NCBI RefSeq assembly: GCF_022429565.1 | Contig: NZ_CP092487.1 | Coordinates: 1,558,501 to 1,622,500, forward strand | Reading direction: 5' to 3' | Source of the DNA: Lutibacter sp. A64 | GTDB taxonomy: Bacteria; Bacteroidota; Bacteroidia; Flavobacteriales; Flavobacteriaceae | Length of the DNA stretch: 64,000 bases | In this document: in pieces, positions 57,593-64,000 of the stretch | Layout: each line of letters begins with the position of its first letter | Position numbering within the stretch: position 1 is the first letter of the stretch | Translations under genes and position numbers: made by a program | The notes under the pieces: generated by a model | Told to the model about the DNA's origin: nothing | The model's input: only the letters and a program-made list of their open reading frames with translations | Database searches by the model: none

Positions 57593-58564
57593 TTATTCTG
57601 CTTTAATTTGATTAACAATTGTAGCCATATCTGGATGTTTTGCTACAAATTCTTCTAAAACCGACTTAGATTTTTCAGCAAACAGTGATTTTTCTGGAAT
57701 TATAATTTCAACTCCTGCTTCTTTTGCCGTTTTCATAGATGCTTCTACAGAATCGCTCCAAAACTTTTTTTGAGCTTGAGAAGATTCATCTGCCGCTTCT
57801 TGCACCCATTTTTTTTCATCTTCAGATAATTTATCCCAATATTTTGTACCTATCAAAAGTACATCTGGAACAGCAGAATGCTCGTCTAGCGTATAATATT
57901 TACTAATTTCATAATGATTAGAAGATACAAATGATGGTTCGTTATTTTCGGCTCCATCTACAACTCCTTGTTGAAGCGCAGTGTACAATTCGCCATAAGA
58001 TAAAGGTGTTGCTGAACCTCCCATAGAATTTACCATATTAATGGCCATTTGGTTGTTCATTACCCTAATTTTAAGTCCTTTTAAATCATCTGGAGTTCTA
58101 ATTGCTTTTTTACTTGTGTAAAAACTTCTGCTTCCAGCATCGTAATAACAAAGCCCGCGTAACCAAAACTTACTTCCTTTTTCTAAAATAGATTTACCAA
58201 TGGGGCCTTCTAAAACTTTAAATCTATGTTCTTTATCTCTAAACAAATAAGGAATTCCTAAAATGTGATATTCTGGAACAAAATTAGATAAAGTTGCTGC
58301 ACTTACTTTTGTTGCCGCAACGCTTCCAATTTGTAATAATTCCAATACTTCTCTTTCTGAACCTAACTGAGCATCAGGAAAAATTTTAACCTTTAAAGTT
58401 CCTTTAGATTTTAGTTCTAATGCTTTTTGAAATTCTAAAATTCCTTTATGAACAGGGTGCGTTTGAGGTAAGCCATGTGCTAGATATAACACTTTTATAC
58501 CAGATGCTTCTCTACAAGAAACTAAACCTAAAAAAAGAAGTAATAAGATTGAAATTTTTTTCAT
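57593..58564 (-). CDS. dctP: TRAP transporter solute-binding protein (DctP type)
   Basis: The 323-residue protein has a lipoprotein signal ending GLVSC (Cys17), so in this organism the binding protein is membrane-tethered. Core DctP-family motifs are LPQTHPVHKG (34-43), GSEREVLELLQIGSVA, the arginine-bearing LKGLKIRVMNN, where the family's Arg binds the substrate carboxylate, and GVVDGAENN. Carboxylate binding fits a uronic acid. It precedes dctQ and dctM, and follows uxaC across a 107-bp gap that may contain an internal processing or promoter site not visible to me. Confidence 0.92.
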   Translation of the reverse strand: MKKISILLLLFLGLVSCREASGIKVLYLAHGLPQTHPVHKGILEFQKALELKSKGTLKVKIFPDAQLGSEREVLELLQIGSVAATKVSAATLSNFVPEYHILGIPYLFRDKEHRFKVLEGPIGKSILEKGSKFWLRGLCYYDAGSRSFYTSKKAIRTPDDLKGLKIRVMNNQMAINMVNSMGGSATPLSYGELYTALQQGVVDGAENNEPSFVSSNHYEISKYYTLDEHSAVPDVLLIGTKYWDKLSEDEKKWVQEAADESSQAQKKFWSDSVEASMKTAKEAGVEIIIPEKSLFAEKSKSVLEEFVAKHPDMATIVNQIKAE

Positions 58565-58671
58565 TTGTCTATTTTATAGTTTTTAATGCCTTTCGCTCTT
58601 AATTAGTTGCTTATGAGTTAAAATTTGAATTATTCGGTTCATAAAAATTAAAATTTAAGGCTTAAACACAA

Positions 58672-60090
58672 TTAATTCATTTTAAAATTAAAATATGATT
58701 CTGCATTATTATAACAAATATTCTGAACCATTTTCCCTAAAAACGGAAGATCATTTGGAACCAAGCCTTTGTTTACATCATCTGCAATTAAATTGCATAA
58801 AATTCTTCTAAAATATTCATGTCTAGGAAACGATAAAAAACTACGACTATCTGTTAACATTCCAACAAAACGACTTAATAACCCCATATTAGATAAGGTT
58901 TTTAATTGTTTTTCCATACCATCTTTTTGGTCTAAAAACCACCATCCAGAACCCCATTGCATTTTTCCTGGAATACCTCCTGTTTGAAAGTTTCCCATCA
59001 TAGTTGCAAATACTTCGTTTTGAGATGGATTTAAATTATAAGTAATAGTTTTTGCTAATTGATCGGTTGTATTTAAAGTATTGAATAACTTAGACATAAA
59101 TGTTGCCATAGAATAATCACCAATAGAATCGCATCCAACATCTAAGCCTACTTGTTCTTCTAGTCTTGAATTATTATTTCTAATGGCTCCTAAATGGTAT
59201 TGTTGCACCCAATCGAACTTATGATATTGTTTAGCTAAATGAATAAAAATGCTAGACCTATATTTATTAATTTCTAAAGTTGAAAGTGTTGCTCCTTTTA
59301 TTTTTTTATCGAAAATTAAAGCAATTTCATCTTCTGTAAAATCTTCAATAGCCAATGCTTCACCTACTCCAAAGTCAGAAACTTTACATCCGTTTTTATT
59401 AAAATAATAAATTCTTTCATCAATTGCTTTTATAAAATCTGCATAAGAAGCTATTTTAAAATTTACTAGAGCACTTAATTTTTGCACATATTTTAAAAAC
59501 TTATCTTGCCCAATAAAAAACAATTCATCAGCTCTAAATGTTGGATAAACTTTTGTGTAGAAATTTTCTTTAGCTATTTGTTTATGATATTCTAAATTAT
59601 CCGTTGGGTCATCTGTGGTACAAACAACCTTTACATTCATATCTTCCAATAATTGTGCAGGTGTTTTTGTAGCTAAAATTGCATTTGCTTTTTTATAAAT
59701 TTCCTTAGCACTACTTGGTTGCAAAATTTCATCAATATTAAAATAGCGCTTTAACTCTAACTGTGTCCAATGAAACAAAGGATTTCTAATGGTTTGAGGA
59801 ACAGTTTCAGCCCATTTTTTAAAACGGTCTTCTAAAGAAGCATCTCCAGTTATATATGCTTCATCAACACCATTAGCTCTCATTCCTCTCCATTTATAAT
59901 GATCACCATCTAACCATACTTTTGTAATATTTTCTACGGGTTTGTTTTCTGCTATTTGTTTTGCTGACAAGTGATTGTGATAATCAATTATAGGCATTTC
60001 TTTTGCATATTGATGGTACAAAATTTCTGCTTCTTTAGAATTTAACAAGAATTTATCAGTAATAAATGTTTTTGAATTTATTTGATTCAT
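58672..60090 (-). CDS. uxaC: Uronate isomerase (glucuronate/galacturonate isomerase)
   Basis: The 472-residue amidohydrolase-superfamily enzyme has metal motif DYHNHLS (36-42), substrate region WLDGDHYKWRGMRANGV (64-80), CTTDDPTD (about 156-163), HLGAIRNNN and TDSRSFLSFPRHEYFRR near the end. It interconverts D-glucuronate/D-fructuronate and D-galacturonate/D-tagaturonate in the cytoplasm. uxuA follows the glucuronate branch and is 5 bases upstream, while no tagaturonate/altronate genes are visible. Glucuronate is therefore the better supported substrate. It carries no signal peptide. Confidence 0.95.
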   Translation of the reverse strand: MNQINSKTFITDKFLLNSKEAEILYHQYAKEMPIIDYHNHLSAKQIAENKPVENITKVWLDGDHYKWRGMRANGVDEAYITGDASLEDRFKKWAETVPQTIRNPLFHWTQLELKRYFNIDEILQPSSAKEIYKKANAILATKTPAQLLEDMNVKVVCTTDDPTDNLEYHKQIAKENFYTKVYPTFRADELFFIGQDKFLKYVQKLSALVNFKIASYADFIKAIDERIYYFNKNGCKVSDFGVGEALAIEDFTEDEIALIFDKKIKGATLSTLEINKYRSSIFIHLAKQYHKFDWVQQYHLGAIRNNNSRLEEQVGLDVGCDSIGDYSMATFMSKLFNTLNTTDQLAKTITYNLNPSQNEVFATMMGNFQTGGIPGKMQWGSGWWFLDQKDGMEKQLKTLSNMGLLSRFVGMLTDSRSFLSFPRHEYFRRILCNLIADDVNKGLVPNDLPFLGKMVQNICYNNAESYFNFKMN

Positions 60091-60095
60091 CTTTA

Positions 60096-61271
60096 TTATA
60101 TACTTTTTGAGATTCCAAATTCTAAACCTCTTAATTCTGCTAAACCTCTTAATCTTCCAATCCCAGAATATCCCGGATTTGTTTTTTTACGTAAATCATC
60201 TAACATTTGATGTCCGTGATCTGGTCTCATTGGTATAGCAGCATCCTTTTTACCTAAAGAACGTCTTCTTCTTTCTTCTAAAACCACCTCTTTTACAATG
60301 CTATACATATCTACATTACCTTCTAAATGGTTGGCTTCATAAAAATTTCCAACAGCATCTCTTTGCGTACTTCTTAAATGTAAAAAGTGTACTCTATCTG
60401 CAAAACGTTTAAATATCTGCACTAAATTATTGTCTGCTCTTACACCCAATGAACCTGTACAAAATGTAATTCCGTTTGCTCTATCTGGAACTTGTTCAAA
60501 TAAATAAGCATAATCTTCTTCTGTACTTACCACTCTTGGTAACCCTAAAATTGGCATTGGCGGATCATCTGGATGAATACACATTAATACTTCATTTTGA
60601 GCTGCAACAGGAATAATTTCTTTTAAAAATAACACTAAATTTTCTCTTAATGTTTCAGCGTTTATATTTTTATAAGTATCTAAAATTTGTTGAAATTGTT
60701 CTAGCGTATAACCTTCTTCTGCCCCTGGTAAGCCTGCAATAATATTATTTACTAGTACTGCTTTATCTTCTTCAGAAAGACTTTCAACATACATTTTTGC
60801 TGCATTTTGTTGTTCTTTAGAATAATTACTTTCAGCTCCTGGACGTTTTAGTAAATACAGCTCAAAAGCCGCAAAGGCAATCAAGTCAAAACGCAACGCT
60901 TTTGAACCATCTGCTACTTCAAATTTTAAATCTGTTCGTGTCCAATCTAGCACTGGCATAAAGTTGTAACACACAATGCTTACACCACAAGCTGCAAGGT
61001 TTTTAATACTTTGTTTATAGTTTTCAATATATAAACTATAATTTCCAGACCTAGTTTTTATGTTTTCGTGTACAGGAATACTTTCAACTACACTCCAACT
61101 TAGTCCTGTTTCTTCAATTATTTTTTTTCTTTCTTTTATTGCTTCAACTGTCCAAACCTCTCCATTTGGTATTTGATGCAATGCAGAAACAATTCCAGTT
61201 GCTCCTGCTTGTTTTATATCTGATAATTGTACTGGATCGTTTGGTCCGTACCATCTCCAAGTTTGCTCCAT
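60096..61271 (-). CDS. uxuA: Mannonate dehydratase
   Basis: The 391-residue protein has a typical start, [32 protein letters not shown], given here by position 1-32. Metal and substrate residues are in [34 protein letters not shown] and RPDHGHQM. It removes water from D-mannonate to give 2-keto-3-deoxygluconate. Length equals that of E. coli UxuA. It lies between the SDR gene (12 bases) and uxaC (4 bases), forming the classical fructuronate-to-KDG sequence. Confidence 0.96.
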   Translation of the reverse strand: MEQTWRWYGPNDPVQLSDIKQAGATGIVSALHQIPNGEVWTVEAIKERKKIIEETGLSWSVVESIPVHENIKTRSGNYSLYIENYKQSIKNLAACGVSIVCYNFMPVLDWTRTDLKFEVADGSKALRFDLIAFAAFELYLLKRPGAESNYSKEQQNAAKMYVESLSEEDKAVLVNNIIAGLPGAEEGYTLEQFQQILDTYKNINAETLRENLVLFLKEIIPVAAQNEVLMCIHPDDPPMPILGLPRVVSTEEDYAYLFEQVPDRANGITFCTGSLGVRADNNLVQIFKRFADRVHFLHLRSTQRDAVGNFYEANHLEGNVDMYSIVKEVVLEERRRRSLGKKDAAIPMRPDHGHQMLDDLRKKTNPGYSGIGRLRGLAELRGLEFGISKSI

Positions 61272-61283
61272 AATTATTTTTTA

Positions 61284-62111
61284 TTAAACACCACTAAACG
61301 CACTAAAACCTCCATCAATTGGAACCACAACACCTGTTACAAATGAAGCTCCTTCTCCACACAACCATAAAGTTGTAGCAATTAAATCTTCAGGCTCTCC
61401 AAATTTCCCCATTGGAGTTTGTTCTATAATTGTATTGCCTCTTGCTGTTAATGCACCATCTTCTGTAGTTAAAAGTGCTCTATTTTGATCTGTTAAAAAG
61501 AAACCTGGAGCTAGTGCATTAACACGAATACCTACTTTTGAAAAATGTACAGCTAACCATTTTGTAAAATTTGAAACTGCTGCTTTTGCCCCACTATAAG
61601 CTGGAATTTTAGTTAAAGGTGTAAAAGCATTCATAGATGAAATATTTAAAACACTACATCCTTTTTTACCTACCATATCTTTAGCAAAAACTTGGGTAGG
61701 TAACAAAGTACCTATAAAATTTAAATTAAATACAAACTCAATTCCTTTTGGGTCTAAATCAAAAAATGTTTTAAAACCTTCCTCTACATTTAACAAGTCT
61801 TCTTCTAACAAATGTGAATTAGAGGTTGTTCCTAATGGATGATTACCTCCTGCTCCATTAATTAATATATCACACGAACCTAATTGTTCGTTAACTTCAT
61901 TTTTAGCTTGAATTAAAGAATCTTTATCTAATACATTAGAAGCAACTCCAATAGCAATCCCTCCATCTTTTTTAATTTCTTCGGCTACCTTATTTGCAGC
62001 ATCAATTCTTAAATCTAAAACAGCTATTTTATGTCCCTCTTTAGCTAAAGCTTTAGACAAGGTACTACATAAAACGCCTCCTGCTCCAGTTAATACAATT
62101 ACTTTACTCAT
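61284..62111 (-). CDS. SDR-family oxidoreductase, probable D-mannonate oxidoreductase (UxuB role)
   Basis: The protein is 275 residues from the ATG at 62111, which follows an AAAGAA-rich stretch. The longer frame from 62150 would begin inside the operator. Short-chain dehydrogenase motifs are TGAGGVLC (8-15), NGAGG (about 84-88), catalytic Ser in NISSMNA, and YSGAKAAV with the Tyr-Lys pair, then GVVVPIDGGFS at the end. Linkage to uxuA and uxaC indicates reduction of D-fructuronate to D-mannonate, the step done by unrelated UxuB in E. coli. A KduD-like role is an alternative, since kduI is in the operon without a second SDR. It is the first gene of the operon. Confidence 0.82.
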   Translation of the reverse strand: MSKVIVLTGAGGVLCSTLSKALAKEGHKIAVLDLRIDAANKVAEEIKKDGGIAIGVASNVLDKDSLIQAKNEVNEQLGSCDILINGAGGNHPLGTTSNSHLLEEDLLNVEEGFKTFFDLDPKGIEFVFNLNFIGTLLPTQVFAKDMVGKKGCSVLNISSMNAFTPLTKIPAYSGAKAAVSNFTKWLAVHFSKVGIRVNALAPGFFLTDQNRALLTTEDGALTARGNTIIEQTPMGKFGEPEDLIATTLWLCGEGASFVTGVVVPIDGGFSAFSGV

Positions 62112-62136
62112 TTCTTTTTTCTTAAATTTAATTTTT

Positions 62137-62152
62137 ACGTGTCCGCACACGT
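62137..62152. promoter_or_regulatory. Candidate LacI-type operator, uronate operon side
   Basis: ACGTGT and ACACGT (perfect 6-bp arms) flank the centre CCGC, with CG at the axis as usual for LacI-family operators. It lies just downstream of the predicted minus-strand -7 box, where a repressor would block transcription. Confidence 0.55.
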
Positions 62153-62169
62153 TTTTAATTAAAAAAATA

Positions 62170-62197
62170 CAAATATCATTTCATAAAAAGTAACAAA
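62170..62197 (-). promoter_or_regulatory. Candidate promoter of the uronate operon
   Basis: On the minus strand TTTG (62197-62194), 16 bases, then GATATTTG (62177-62170): one mismatch to TAnnTTTG and a short spacer. It is the best match in the divergent region for that direction and is flanked by the two candidate operators. Confidence 0.4.
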
Positions 62198-62203
62198 TGT
62201 TTC

Positions 62204-62215
62204 GTGTGCGTACAC
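62204..62215. promoter_or_regulatory. Second candidate LacI-type operator, regulator side
   Basis: GTGTGCGTACAC has 4-bp perfect arms around GCGT, the same GTGT..CG..ACAC pattern as 62137-62152, with centres 65 bp apart. It lies upstream of both divergent promoters. Confidence 0.5.
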
Positions 62216-62243
62216 AAAAATAACAATTTTTATCAATTTTCGC

Positions 62244-62273
62244 TTTGTTTCCATATATTTTTTTTGATATTTG
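62244..62273 (+). promoter_or_regulatory. Candidate promoter of the second LacI-type regulator
   Basis: TTTG (62244-62247), 18 bases, then GATATTTG (62266-62273), one mismatch from TAnnTTTG, 19 bases before the ATG at 62293. Confidence 0.45.
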
Positions 62274-62292
62274 TATTGATTTTAAATAACTT

Positions 62293-63372
62293 ATGATTAC
62301 TATAAAAGAAATTGCGAAAATAGCCAATGTTTCGGTTGGAACAGTGGATAGAGTTATTCATGATAGAGATGGTGTATCTAATAAAACTCGAGAAAAAGTT
62401 CAAAAGATATTGACAGAAAAAAACTTTAAAATTAATAATATTGCTAGATCTTTGGCAATGAAAAAAAAGTACAATCTCTCTGTATTAATGCCTAGTTTTG
62501 ATAGCAATAATTTATTTTGGAAATCTCCCTTATTAGGAATTTCTAAAGCTGCTGAAGAAGTTTTAAGTTTCGGTGTTGAAGTTAATAAATACACTTTTGA
62601 TCAATTGGATAATAAATCGTACTTCAAAAGTTTTAAAAAATTAATAGAAGTAAATCCAGAAGCCGTAATACTCACCCCTTTATTTTTTAATGAAACTAAA
62701 AAAATGGTGAATATTTTAGATGAAAAAAAGATTCCTTATATCTTTTTAAACATTGAAATGAATGGGTTTAATAATATTTCATTTATTGGTCAAAACTCAT
62801 ATAAAAGTGGATATTTATCAGGTAAGTTAATGCATTTATGTACCGAACATGAAGCAAATTATTTAATAACAGATATTGAATCTAAATTGTATAATAATAA
62901 TGTTATAGAAGGAAGAGTACAAGGGTTTAAAGCGTATTTTAACAGTAATAAAATCCCTTTTAAAACTACTTCTTTAAAATTTGAGGATTTAAAAAATTTA
63001 GATTATGTAAAACAACAACTAAAAAATGTATTTGAAAATCACTCTAATATTTCAGGTATTTTGGTTCCATCTAGTAGAATATCTACAATATCTAGCTGTA
63101 TTAATTCAGAAAAACTAAGAACGTTAAGTTTAATTGGTTTTGATACTACTGACCAAAATATTGAATATTTAAAAAATGATAAAATTACATTTTTAATTTC
63201 TCAGAAATCTTTTAATCAAGGATTCAAATCAGTTAAAATAATGGCTGATTATTTAATTCAAAATACAATTCCACAAGAAAAAATATATTCTCCTCTTGAA
63301 ATTATTACCAAAGAAAATTTAGAATTTAGCCAACAAGAGAAATGGCTCTATATTCATAAAAAGGAACGATAA
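62293..63372 (+). CDS. LacI-family transcriptional regulator of the uronate locus
   Basis: The 359-residue protein has N-terminal helix-turn-helix TIKEIAKIANVSVGTVDRVIHDR (3-25); VSVGTVDRV instead of VS.STVSR is the variant seen in a LacI subgroup common in Bacteroidota. Hinge region NIARSLAMKKK is followed by a periplasmic-binding-like domain (about 60-345) with GQNSYKSGYLSGKLM and SLIGFDTTDQN. It is divergent from the uronate operon, with two matching candidate operators in between, and most likely responds to a uronate pathway intermediate such as 2-keto-3-deoxygluconate or a hexuronate. Effector and sign of control cannot be read from the sequence. Confidence 0.86.
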   Translation: MITIKEIAKIANVSVGTVDRVIHDRDGVSNKTREKVQKILTEKNFKINNIARSLAMKKKYNLSVLMPSFDSNNLFWKSPLLGISKAAEEVLSFGVEVNKYTFDQLDNKSYFKSFKKLIEVNPEAVILTPLFFNETKKMVNILDEKKIPYIFLNIEMNGFNNISFIGQNSYKSGYLSGKLMHLCTEHEANYLITDIESKLYNNNVIEGRVQGFKAYFNSNKIPFKTTSLKFEDLKNLDYVKQQLKNVFENHSNISGILVPSSRISTISSCINSEKLRTLSLIGFDTTDQNIEYLKNDKITFLISQKSFNQGFKSVKIMADYLIQNTIPQEKIYSPLEIITKENLEFSQQEKWLYIHKKER

Positions 63373-63408
63373 AATTTCCCTTTTATAACTTTAATTAAAG
63401 TGAATTAT

Positions 63409-64000
63409 TTATTTAAAACTAACTTCAATACCTGAATGAAGTAATTCTTTCTTTTTAGTTTTTAAATATGATACCCATTGTTCATTATTAGTAATTATAC
63501 CTGCTTTATCCCAAGCTGCTCCAGTGTAATATACAAAAGGTACATTATTTATAATTTCAACTTCAGCAAGAAATTGATTGTATCTAACTTTCATATTGTT
63601 AACTTTTGAAGGTATTATCACCCCAACTCCTGTAGTACCATCATCTCCGTGCGTTGGCTCCCAATAAGATAAAATTCCATCTTCAACATTAAGCAATTCT
63701 TTACCTCCTTCTTCTGGTCTCTTAATTATTCCGATAACTGCAGGTAATATATCTTCGCTTTCAAACATGTAAGAAACAGTGATTTTATTTAACTGAGTTC
63801 CTGCATCTAAACTTACTGTTTTTGTTGCTCTAACGTTCTCTCCTGCCACCGTCCAAGGCTCAAAATCTAATTTAAATGTAGTACGCAATGGTCCATTATC
63901 TAATACTTTATAGTTTGTATAATTTTTAGAATACCAAATACTATCATTTTTATAAGATGCTATATTTCCAGCCCCTAAAGTAAAACCAACGTGGTAGTAA
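63409..64000 (-). CDS. DUF4861 domain protein, C-terminal part (partial at window edge)
   Basis: The reading frame is open from the right edge (first full codon at 63999) to the TAA at 63409, giving 197 residues. A TTG inside the frame near 63888 is not a real start. Visible residues include FTLGAGNIASYKNDSIWYSK, LRTTFKLDFEPW, VKVRYNQF-like strands and FVYYTGAAWDKAG near the end. These match the beta-rich C-terminal half of DUF4861 proteins, often found in loci for pectin, alginate or other uronic-acid polymers and of uncertain biochemical function. It is convergent with the regulator gene, 36 bases apart. Its start and any signal peptide are beyond the window. Confidence 0.7.
   Translation of the reverse strand, partial: YYHVGFTLGAGNIASYKNDSIWYSKNYTNYKVLDNGPLRTTFKLDFEPWTVAGENVRATKTVSLDAGTQLNKITVSYMFESEDILPAVIGIIKRPEEGGKELLNVEDGILSYWEPTHGDDGTTGVGVIIPSKVNNMKVRYNQFLAEVEIINNVPFVYYTGAAWDKAGIITNNEQWVSYLKTKKKELLHSGIEVSFK

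Noticed and set aside
63409..63888. Complete 159-residue gene starting at a TTG
   Set aside because: The frame stays open to the window edge with matching family residues upstream of the TTG, so this is the end of a longer gene.

Overview
The window is AT-rich DNA (my impression is roughly 30% GC) from a member of the Bacteroidota, most likely a marine or other aquatic member of the Flavobacteriaceae. The evidence is the gliding/type IX secretion genes (gldJ, porU, porV), SusC/SusD/SusE proteins, promoters of the Bacteroidota form TTTG-N19-TAnnTTTG, lipoprotein signals with a serine or alanine before the cysteine, and a T9SS sorting tail on a secreted amylase. I cannot name the genus from sequence alone.

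Positions 1-20,922 are mostly housekeeping. They hold the 3' end of a probable mannose-1-phosphate guanylyltransferase, a DUF389 membrane protein, a TonB-dependent receptor, tRNA-Tyr and tRNA-Lys, an MlaF/MlaE lipid-transport pair and a PafA-type alkaline phosphatase. A minus-strand block porU-porV-cdd-truncated hemoglobin-ketoacyl synthase III follows, diverging from gldJ-murF. A BadF-type sugar kinase, gapA and pfkA close this part.

Positions 21,299-47,336 are a complete alpha-glucan (starch/maltodextrin) utilisation locus. A minus-strand operon encodes an MFS sugar transporter, beta-phosphoglucomutase, a GH65 maltose phosphorylase, a SusA-like GH13, a GH31, a GH13 lipoprotein, a GH97 and another GH13 lipoprotein. 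A LacI-type regulator is followed by divergent susC-susD-susE and a large T9SS-exported GH13 amylase. The apparent flow is surface binding and cutting (SusD, SusE, secreted GH13), import by SusC, periplasmic trimming (GH13s, GH97, GH31), inner-membrane uptake (MFS), and phosphorolysis to beta-glucose-1-phosphate and then glucose-6-phosphate (GH65, PgmB). pfkA and gapA lie just beyond the operon end. Two things stand out. The SusD carries an inserted module homologous to the three repeats of the neighbouring SusE. Every gap longer than about 10 bp inside the operon (GH65 to the last GH13) contains hairpin-forming repeats.

Positions 47,416-64,000 are a uronate locus. One minus-strand run of twelve genes encodes SDR mannonate oxidoreductase, UxuA, UxaC, TRAP transporter DctP/DctQ/DctM, KduI, GH3, GH105, a tandem-DUF1080 lipoprotein and two Tat-exported Gfo/Idh/MocA oxidoreductases. 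A divergent LacI-type regulator has candidate operators in the shared promoter region, and a partial DUF4861 gene runs off the right edge. The locus looks built to import uronic acids and convert them to 2-keto-3-deoxygluconate. It also seems to carry a periplasmic oxidative (3-keto) glycoside-cleaving module.
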